DNA of 64,000 nt. It comes from Limnephilus marmoratus (taxonomy: Eukaryota > Arthropoda > Insecta > Trichoptera > Limnephilidae). The notes under the pieces were generated by a model. The model saw nothing but the letters and a program-made list of their open reading frames with translations. It was not told the origin of the DNA and did not search any database. Positions 10,880 to 18,800 of the stretch are shown piece by piece; within the stretch, counting starts at the first letter, position 1, and each line of letters begins with the position of its first letter. The position numbers and the translations under genes were made by a program. The stretch covers positions 7,769,721-7,833,720 of the forward strand of contig OU862928.1 in assembly GCA_917880885.1 (NCBI GenBank), given 5' to 3'.

Positions 10880-12328
10880 ATTAAAAGTACACTTTGTAAT
10901 ACACCACTTTTTATTAAGTATTAATATTTAATTTTGCTTAGCTCAAGCTTCATCAGGGTTTATTATATTAACCAAAGCTAATTACATACAGACACATATA
11001 TACTATAAGAAAATAAAATCATTAGTAATGTTAATGTTCAGTTTATTATATTATATACTAAACGCTTATTATTATACTCCTGAACAACTTAAGTTTACTA
11101 AATGTACATACCTTCGATGTGCATGTATGTGTATGTATATATATATATTTTTCTAATATTTATTTTTTTTTTCTTCTAAATAACCAATGTACAATAACCA
11201 TTAAAATTAAAAAAATAAAACAAATAAAAAACTTTCTACTACAACACATAAATACTTGTCACACATAATCATAAATAAACACGTAAACACCTCAGCACAG
11301 GTTCTCTTAGTGAGGTGTTCACGAAACATACAACAATACCTACCCACAGTTTCACCTTCACAAACCTACCTTACACCAAACATAACAAAATTGAAAAAAA
11401 TATTATGTAAAAATGTTTTCAAAATTTATCTATTATGTAAAAATGTGTATTAATAGGTAAATACTGTAATACATAGAAATAAATAAAAAATAAAAAAAAA
11501 ACCTCCCTCACACGTATAAGGAAAATGAAACGCAAGGAAAAAGAAGTAATTTGGAGGAAACAGTCGCACATATTTTGTGTGTCTTATCTTTTATCTCACC
11601 ATTATTCAATGTGTAAGAAAGAGCTGCAGCATTACAGTGATAAGGAACATATAAGTTTATTGTCTTTTTTTGTTGTCACGGTACCGTAGCCTTGAATCGT
11701 CACGGTAATTATAAAAACGCTCATTGGAAAAAAGGAAGATTTGGTTTGTTTATAAGCTCAACCTATTTAACACAATGTTTGCAGGTGGTTTTTATTTTTC
11801 AATCCTCTCCATAAAACGGGCAATTTTTCCAGATTCGCGTGCGAAATTATGTTTCACATAAAATAGCTATAACTTCTGAATTATTTATTGATTCTTAATA
11901 TACAAAAATGAATCTTTTTTTGTTTGTCCCTTATGCGCTTTAAACCATTCATCCGATTGTGATATCGTATACTCGCGATGGTTTCTGTATATAATAGTCA
12001 GCTCTGGCTTTATGAAATCATTTTTATCCAATTGCAATGAAACTTTGGTGAGTTGTTGTGTGCACGTCCAAGATGGTTTTTATATACACTGGTGACCTCT
12101 GTCGTTATAAAATAGGACAGAATGTCGGGTAAAATTTATTAGATATCTCAAAGTCAAATGTAATATTGAAAATAATATCTATGTATATAAAAATAAAAAT
12201 ATGCTTGCTTTTGTCTTTTTATGTGAGTACATGAGATGTACTCACATATGGTTTAGCGTTGCTAAATTAAAATAAGATAAAATCGATGGATCTTTGAGGA
12301 TTTGATGTGCCCATGTCCGCGATGGTTT
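10880..12328. other. Unassigned AT-rich sequence with short dispersed repeats
   Basis: No gene seen. About 11545-11640 (ending GAGCTGCAGCATTA) is similar to 24220-24305. The stretch 11930-12330 repeats phrases such as CGATGGTTTCTRTATA and GTGYRCRYGTCC at roughly 100-170-bp spacing, which suggests a degenerate tandem or dispersed repeat. Confidence 0.4.
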
Positions 12329-13279
12329 CTATATACCAGGGTTTCCCAAACTGTGTTCCGCGGAACACTAGGGTTCCGCCAAACCTGAATAGGGGTTCCG
12401 CGAAAGTTTGTCGGAAAATTTAATTTAATATAATATACATATATTCATATTTCAACACCACTGAAATTATTCGCAATAAATTATTTATTAATTGTATAAA
12501 TATTTTACGATAGTTCTTAAATTAGGTACTAGACCCTTCCAGGTACAGAGACTAATCTTTATGGAAGTTGTAGGAGCCGTTTATTCTGTTATTGCAGTAA
12601 ATGTTCATTTTACATACAAAACAAAATCTCTGAAATTTATTACTGTGTTGTGTAATACTGTGATAAGGGTCAATAATACGAGATGCAATAATGTGCGATG
12701 TGGAAACAATAACAGCGGGATAACGGATCTGCATGTGTTTCACGAAATTTCAGTTCCCACGGAACCCAACCATATTTTTTTCGAAATCGACTTTACCCAA
12801 AAATTAAGAAATGTAAAAATCAATCAGTCTTACTACATCCTTGTTAGCAATTAGTCGAATCATAAACGCGTAAATTTTGGTGAAAAAAAATACTTTTTGC
12901 ATTTCATCAGTTCAATCTAATCATTTTGATTTTTTTCCTGTCTTTTTTATATTTTTTTTATGTGAATTCCTGTCAAGAGTCCCAGCTGCTCCCGTCTGTG
13001 GCCAGTGAGACTATGGCATCCCCAATTAGGGTATATTGTGAGGCTGAGGGTAGTGGGGAGGGGAAGGAGATGGGAAAGAGGAAGGTGTGGAAATACTTGG
13101 CTATTCAGATCTGGTCACCAAACACGGCTAATGCCATTTCAAGTAACGTTTCAATTCTGAATGGTGATCTTGCACCAGGGCGATACTGAGACTATCTTCC
13201 ACTCTGGTACCGCAAATATACTAAATATTATTTTTATTTGAATTAATTGTGAAAAAACACAAATTAATCACATAAATTT

Positions 13280-13696
13280 TATATCAATCTCAATTTGGGA
13301 GGCTGGGATGGGTACCGCCGCCCCGGGAACCTTTATTGGATAACCAACACCTCTGCCATAGGTCACCCCAAGTGGTTCGCTACGTTAGTGATTAGCAGGG
13401 GTGTCAGGGTTCATGGGGTGAGGTTTGTCTAGGTCTTGGAGGCGGATGATCAGGACATACTGAACCCCCATCATACCCACCCCTTAAACCCTTTTCCTTC
13501 CCAGAACTCTCCTCTTCTTCCTTTCCTTAAAAAAACCCTCCACACAGCATCCTCAAAGATGACATAGGCCCTGAGGGAAATTATTTTCCTCAGGGCCTCC
13601 TGTGTGGAGCTCGTGTAAAAAAAAATGCGCACGCTGGGATTCGATCTCGCGACCTTCGGATTGCGAGTCAAGAGCCTTACCCCTAGACCACGGCAG
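13280..13696 (-). mobile_element. tRNA-derived SINE
   Basis: On the minus strand the element opens (13696 downward) with a tRNA-like head: A box TGGTCTAGGGG, an anticodon-like loop CTCGCAA, and a B box close to GGTTCGANTCC (AGATCGAATCC), followed by ...CAGCGTGCGC. The body contains CCTCAGGGCCTCCTGTGTGG on the plus strand and the CCTCCACACAG block shared with 25240-25412. The outer 3' boundary near 13280 is approximate. It is a repeat with a pol III promoter, not a functional tRNA gene. Confidence 0.7.
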
Positions 13697-13835
13697 TTTT
13701 ACTTGAATGTTTGAATGAATTAAATGCTGTTATTATCAAGTGTTTAAAAATGTTTCCAGAGAATTTTAAGAATACGTGCATAACTTGAAAACAACTCTTT
13801 TGCAATATATTCCGAAAACTGATAAGAACGATTAC

Positions 13836-14137
13836 TGGGGTTGGAATCCATTTTCGGTGATAACTAAATCAGTAGGCTTAAGCGTAAGTGAGTATGAAAA
13901 TCTAATTGATTTAATTAGTGACTGACTTGAAACAAAAATACAAAGATCAGCCTTTAAATGATTTCTGGGCGAGTTTGTCAGAAGCCAATTTTTCAAAATA
14001 AGCTATTATTGTTTTACTTCCGTTTTTACAACTTAGGTATTTATGAGATTATGCTTCTAATTCTAATTATGCTGCAACCAAGTCAAAGTGCAGGAACAGG
14101 CTTGACGCCACATCAGATTTTAGAATCCAACTTAATT
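13836..14137 (+). pseudogene. hAT transposase C-terminal dimerisation region, remnant
   Basis: Three consecutive short frames, read through stops and shifts, follow the hAT dimerisation order: WGWNPFSVITK...YENLIDLISD, then PLNDFWASLSEANFS, then IIVLLPFLQLRYL...ATKSKCRNRLDATSDFR. This matches the family pattern (NPF, then FW, then LLPF..T.YLCE, then K.RNRL...DLR). The catalytic DDE part is not recognisable. It lies inside the hAT element and confirms its class independently of the termini. Confidence 0.65.
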
Positions 14138-14320
14138 AGGTGCTTAATTTATTCCATTTTATTTTGTTACATTCCTTTATTATATACGAAATAAATAATG
14201 TGTTTAATAACATTTTACACAATTACACAACCTAAAAAATAACCCTAAGTGTTCCGTTAAAATTTACGGGTTCGCAAAGTGTTCCATTGCAGAAAAAGTT
14301 TGGGAAACCCTGCTATATAC

Positions 14321-15093
14321 AATAGTGAGTTCTGGCACAGTAGCGGCGTTAGGGTAGGGCGCGGTTGGGCGACCGCCCAGGGCGCCAGACATAAAGGGGC
14401 ACCACAGGCGCCGCAGGCACCCCTTTTTATTCCCTCGCTCTTTGAGCCAGGCCTACTTACTCGTAAATTCCCTAAATTTAGGAATAAAAATGTTATGGTG
14501 GCAATACTAGAACTGGAAAGTAGTGTACAATCCCTTCCATCGGAGCACTGCATGCAGTTCATTTTACCGGGAATCCCCAACCATAGAGAAACACTTTATC
14601 TATCTCTTTTTAACATTTTATATAAAAAGAGTTGGCGTTATTTTTGACGAAGCAGAACACATCCAGCTCATTCTCATTCTTTGCCTAAGTGGTCGTACTT
14701 AAAACAGTTATTCCAATTATTTTTAAATCAAACAAACGCAGTAATCAGACGTTCCACGCTACGTTGCGATGCTCTTGTTCGTCACTCTTGGTTCCGACTA
14801 GGGAGTGCCATTAGTTTTATCTAAAAAGTTGAAATATAAATAGTGTAAAGTGTAAAAGTAGGTATTTGTTATTGGTTATTTTGACGGATCATTTTATTAA
14901 GTAAGTACAAATTTATTTTTACAATCTATACTAAACACTCTCTTCTACTATATTTTTCTCTCTCTGCTATCTATCGATCTCTATAACATTTGTTTGTATG
15001 TTTATACGTTTGGGGCGTGGTAATCTTTGGAACTAATTATACTATATTGATGAAATTTTGATACGGAGATAATAGGTATAGATTCCGAGGAAA
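14321..15093. other. Unassigned; GC-rich MITE-like block then AT-rich sequence
   Basis: 14335-14440 contains GGTAGGGCGCGGTTGGGCG and GGCGCCGCAGGCACC, the style of hAT-like MITE ends also seen at 41.4-42.3 kb, but I could not find matching termini. Nothing recognisable in 14450-15093. Confidence 0.35.
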
Positions 15094-15095
15094 TA

Positions 15096-15931
15096 TTAGG
15101 TCCTTACATATGAAATTGGCATTTTGCCGTACTGGCAACTTTGATCTCAAATATCTTCTTTTTGGTTAAGAATTCCAAATTCAAATTTATACAGCTATTT
15201 ACTCATGTATTTGTGTTTCGAAAATTATAATTCATTTGTTTTTTCTTTAATTGTTTTTTTCCTTTGCGTCACTTAGTTTACAAAATGGAAAACTTGAAAT
15301 ATCGCGTTATTTACGAGTACGAGTTCCACCATGGCACCAGTGCTGCAGAAACGGCTCGAAGGATTAATGATGTGTATGGCGACGGTGCCGCAAAAGAAAA
15401 CACAGTGCATTTTTGGTTCCAACGTTTTCGTTCTGGAAATGTCGACCTGCAGAACAAGCCCCGTGGACGGCCGGAGACCAAAGTTGATAATGAAGAATTG
15501 AAGGCTATTGTGGAAGCGGATCCATCGCAAACCACGTCCGAGTTAGCTGCAAACTGCGGTGTTAGTGATAAAACTGTTTTAATCCACTTGAAGCAAATTG
15601 GGGAGGTGAAAACGCTTGAAAGGTGGGTACCTCACGAATTGAGTGGAGCAAATCAACAAACGCGCGTTGACCGCTAGACCACACACTGCACAACAGATAG
15701 CTCCAAATTAGAGGAGCTTCAATTGGAATGTCTAAGACATCCACCGTACTCTCCGGACCTTGCCCCAACAGATTACCATTTTTTTCGAAATTTGGATAAC
15801 TTCTTGCAAAGGAAAAAATTCAACTCCGATGGGGCAGTCCAAACTACCTTCAAAGATTTTATTGATTTCCGTCCGAATGGTTATTTTAGTAAAGGGATCG
15901 ATGAACGCCAATTTCATATGTAAGGACCTAA
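15096..15931 (+). mobile_element. Mariner element, internally deleted
   Basis: 25-bp perfect terminal inverted repeats starting TTAGGTCCTTACATATGAAA, flanked by the TA target duplication (15094-15095 and 15932-15933). At 836 bp it is well below the ~1.3 kb of a complete mariner. The transposase frame starts at 15285 and is deleted in the middle. Confidence 0.95.
15285..15923 (+). pseudogene. Mariner transposase, deleted
   Basis: Start ATG at 15285. The N-terminal DNA-binding half is intact: a helix-turn-helix HTH_48-type region with NTVHFWFQRFRSG, the linker NKPRGRPET, and a second helix-turn-helix ending in WVPHEL. After QTRVD the frame meets TAG (15675). The sequence jumps to the C-terminal part, CLRHPPYSPDLAPTDYHFF (third catalytic Asp, D34D type), which ends inside the right inverted repeat. 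Roughly 450 bp with the first two catalytic aspartates are missing, so no active enzyme is possible. The N-terminal piece alone could in principle still bind mariner ends. Confidence 0.9.
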
Positions 15932-15933
15932 TA

Positions 15934-16689
15934 TATAGATTACCTACTTTTTGATGCGGGAAAAATCTCATTCCCACGGAAACGAGTGGATGATCGTGAT
16001 TTTTTCGTCCAAATCTAAGCACTGTCGCGAAACACAAGATAGTAAAAGTAAAACATTTCACAAATATTCTGGTGCCATGTCAATGTTACCTACATTTTTT
16101 GATCTTCCTTTCCGTGTTTAACGCTATCCCAAATATAATGCATTTTTGGTTGTGCTCGCTGGATAGCGTTATAATGAAACTTTTGCCATCTCATAGGTAG
16201 TTCATATTTGTAACCTAGCTACAAAACGATCCCTTCGAGTTTTCAATACGGCAATCTTCTTATCTGCCATCTTAAATTAATTCTTGTTTAGTGAAATATT
16301 ATGTATTTAACACAGAAAACAGCCAATGTATACGGCGACAATAATTATAGAATGTAATGAATTTAATGTTTTCTAGTTTAATCCAGGCTCGTAATTGGAT
16401 CAAATAATGGTATCGCAAATGCGACACGTGGAGTGGACTGTATCAATATATTAAAAAAAATGTTATGCTTGTGAATTCTTTGACACAACTATGGGGAATG
16501 GTAAACAGATGAATGGGAAAGGAAACTGACACACCCCTTATGGTTGATGTTCGGCTCAATATTATGGGTCTGAGGGAGCACTAAGGTCACTCACTGCACA
16601 AGCTTCCATAAACTGGTCGATGTTATATAAAACTGAGAGAATAATGATGTTCGTTGCACAACTTCTTTTAACAGACTCACTGACATAAT
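15934..16689. other. Unassigned AT-rich sequence
   Basis: No gene or element recognised. The last ~100 bp (16585-16690) contain partial matches to the following minisatellite unit (GCACAA, CTTCTTTTAACAGACTCACT). Confidence 0.4.
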
Positions 16690-16692
16690 AGA

Positions 16693-17220
16693 TGTTGAAT
16701 GCACCGAGAGATCACCGTGGACCATTGCACAGCACGTAATAGACTTCTTTAATAATGTATGTTGAATGCACCGAGAGATCACCGTGGACCATTGCACAGC
16801 ACATAATAGACTTCTTTAATAATGTATGTTGAATGCACCGAGAGATCACCGTGGACCATTACACAGCACATAATAGACTTCTTTAATAATGTATGTTGAA
16901 TGCACCGAGAGATCACCGTGGACCATTGCACAGCACATAATAGACTTCTTTAATAATGTATGTTGAATGCACCGAGAGATCACCGTGGACCATTGCACAG
17001 CACATAATAGACTTCTTTAATAATGTATGTTGAATGCACCGAGAGATCACCGTGGACCATTGCACAGCACGTAATAGACTTCTTTAATAATGTATGTTGA
17101 ATGCACCGAGAGATCACCGTGGACCATTGCACAATGCACAGCACATAATAGACTTCTTTAATAATGTATGTTGAATGCACCGAGAGATCACCGTGGACCA
17201 TTGCACAGCACATAACAGAC
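16693..17220. repeat. 67-bp minisatellite, about 8 copies
   Basis: Contiguous copies start at 16693, 16760, 16827, 16894, 16961, 17028 and 17095, each containing TTGAATGCACCGAGAGATC and ending CTTCTTTAATAATGTA. They are nearly identical (single changes such as ACGTAATAG/ACATAATAG). One late copy has a 9-bp internal duplication (GCACAATGCACAG), shifting the last copy. There is no spacer sequence, so it is not a CRISPR. The array abuts the 3' end of the non-LTR element at 17225. Confidence 0.95.
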
Positions 17221-17229
17221 TCACTTACA

Positions 17230-17440
17230 TATTGATTTTATTGTTGTACGGTAGGTAATATTGTCAGTAGGGACAGGTAATTGTGGTAAACAAAGGTTGG
17301 GTAGAGAAATGGAACAAGGTATATAGATAGGTATACATAGTTGCGTCAACAGGTTAGGAATAATAATGTTTTGCATAAAGTTAATATCTTGATTTTTAAT
17401 CCAGTCAGTGATATGTTTTTTGTGTATGTTTGTATATGTA
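17230..17440 (-). pseudogene. C-terminus of the gypsy-split non-LTR ORF2
   Basis: The minus-strand reading HTNIHKKHITDWIKNQ...LPVPTDNITYRTT is the continuation of the frame that ends at 22153. It is followed by a short 3' region with an AATAAAATC-like signal, then the minisatellite. Confidence 0.65.
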
Positions 17441-17659
17441 TGTAAAGGAAATATATTCCCTTTAAATTTGAATCGTATAATGTCAATTAGAATGCAATCA
17501 TCGATTGTCATTTTGTTTTGTTATTATATTATTTGATTGTTAGAAAAAACCATTATAAAAAATAAACATAAATGTCGTTTCTTAGTTAAAAAATAAACTT
17601 TGCAACACACGTATTTTATTTAGAAATTAATAAAAAGGAATAACCTATCAACATATTAT
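17441..17659 (+). repeat. Gypsy 5' LTR
   Basis: 219 bp, begins TGTAAAGGAAATATATTCCC, with an AATAAA signal inside. It ends ...CAACATATTAT with no TG/CA symmetry at the 3' side. Just after it lies AAAACGACATTTCGTTTT, a 7-bp-stem hairpin, where a tRNA primer site starting with TGG would be expected. Confidence 0.9.
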
Positions 17660-17729
17660 AAAACGACATTTCGTTTTAAACCAAAAATGGAGAAAATTGA
17701 ATTCGAATTTACACTATTACCTGGAGGCG

Positions 17730-18800
17730 ATGGCAAGTCAAATATTAATATATGGCATTACAAAAATAGTTACAAGTGATGAAAAAGTGTTTACAATACC
17801 AGAAATGCTACAATCCGCCAGCCATCACGAGGAGATAATGAAAACTAGTGTTTTTGGAAAAATAAAAAATAGTTTGAAAAAAAGATACCAGGTTAGAAGA
17901 GTCTGGTTAACCATGACAGAAGAACTAAAAAAAACATATGTAGACGAAGACGGAAACCTACAGTTTGGAAACCAATACCTCGAAGAATTGGACGAAAAAA
18001 GTCTACAAGTACATCAAAAAGAAGATGCATTAGGAAAATTAATTGAAAAGTTAATGGAAGATAAGCAACAGAGCTTAAAAAACATTGCTGAGAAGTTTGT
18101 TATAGAAAAATTCTGCACTAAAAATACAAATGCAAGCCAGTGGATAGAAGTGTTTGAAAAAGAATGTTTGCGGTTTGATGTGACCATGGATGGAAAAAAA
18201 ATAGAAATACTCAGATTGTTCATGGATAAATCTTGTATAGACTGGTACAGTTCCATGATTATAAAACTAACAATGAACTCAGAGTGGTCAACATGGAAAA
18301 ACAAATTCTGTGAATCATTTGCAAACAAAGGATGGAACCCTGTCACATACGCACTATCATTTAGATACAAAGATGGTTCTCTGTTGGATTATGCTATGAG
18401 AAAAGAAAAACTTCTATTGGATATGAGAAGATCAATTGACACCGGTACTTTGATAGATCTTGTTGCTTCCGGACTACCAGAATTCATACTTAACAAGATC
18501 GATAGAGAAGGATTACAAGATACTGTAGATTTGTTTAATGAAGTAAACAAGTATGAACATATGGTCAACAAAAAAAGATTTATGATTAAGAAAACATTTG
18601 GAAATGCAGAACATAATAAAAATGGGGGTAAAAATCCATGTAAAATTTGTGAAAAATTGAATAAGGGCATTCGTTACCACCCTGAAGCTACATGCTGGTT
18701 CAAAACAAAAGAGGATGAAAAATTTAAGAGAAATGCCATTAAACATATTAACAATTCAGTGATAGAAACTGAATTAAATGAAAATTATCAAAAAAACTAA
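17730..18800 (+). CDS. gag: Gypsy Gag
   Basis: The structural protein of the particle, about 356 residues from the first ATG of this frame (17730). The frame is open from about 17697 without an ATG. Another ATG at 17687 lies in a different frame and runs only ~30 codons, so a mutated start is possible. There is a lysine-rich, helical N-terminal half. The capsid-like region (WIEVFEKEC, DWYSSMI, WSTWKNKFCESFANKGW) is typical of Ty3/gypsy Gag. A single zinc-knuckle-like motif lies near the end (CKICEKLNKGIRYHPEATC), a CxxC...H....C form with a longer spacing than the canonical knuckle. It ends at TAA directly after a -1 frameshift heptamer. Confidence 0.85.
   Translation: MASQILIYGITKIVTSDEKVFTIPEMLQSASHHEEIMKTSVFGKIKNSLKKRYQVRRVWLTMTEELKKTYVDEDGNLQFGNQYLEELDEKSLQVHQKEDALGKLIEKLMEDKQQSLKNIAEKFVIEKFCTKNTNASQWIEVFEKECLRFDVTMDGKKIEILRLFMDKSCIDWYSSMIIKLTMNSEWSTWKNKFCESFANKGWNPVTYALSFRYKDGSLLDYAMRKEKLLLDMRRSIDTGTLIDLVASGLPEFILNKIDREGLQDTVDLFNEVNKYEHMVNKKRFMIKKTFGNAEHNKNGGKNPCKICEKLNKGIRYHPEATCWFKTKEDEKFKRNAIKHINNSVIETELNENYQKN
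18791..18797 (+). promoter_or_regulatory. -1 ribosomal frameshift slippery heptamer (gag-pol)
   Basis: A_AAA_AAC in the Gag reading phase, followed at once by the Gag stop TAA. A one-base back-slip leads straight into the pol frame, which is open from here through the protease. The motif is the canonical X_XXY_YYZ form. A downstream pseudoknot was not assessed. Confidence 0.8.

Larger units (their letters stand above)
12337..14312 (+). mobile_element. hAT-superfamily DNA transposon, degenerate
   Basis: Terminal inverted repeats CAGGGTTTCCCAAACT (left) and AGTTTGGGAAACCCTG (right) are flanked by an exact 8-bp duplication CTATATAC (12329-12336 and 14313-14320), the hallmark of hAT. The next bases also pair as GTTCCGCGGAAC-type repeats near both ends. 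A transposase C-terminal remnant lies at 13836-14137 and a SINE has inserted at about 13280-13696. Frames such as 12492-12854 show no transposase similarity. Confidence 0.9.

Noticed and set aside
12492..12854. 120-codon ORF in the hAT element as transposase
   Set aside because: No hAT motif; the recognisable transposase remnant is at 13836-14137.
13627..13696. Functional tRNA gene
   Set aside because: A/B boxes are present but the sequence continues into a repeat body shared with 25240-25412 and lacks a clean acceptor stem; it is a SINE head.
14257..14647. ORFs across the right hAT end
   Set aside because: They span the element terminus and target duplication, so cannot be one gene.
16693..17220. 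CRISPR array
   Set aside because: Units are contiguous with no variable spacers and the sequence is eukaryotic.
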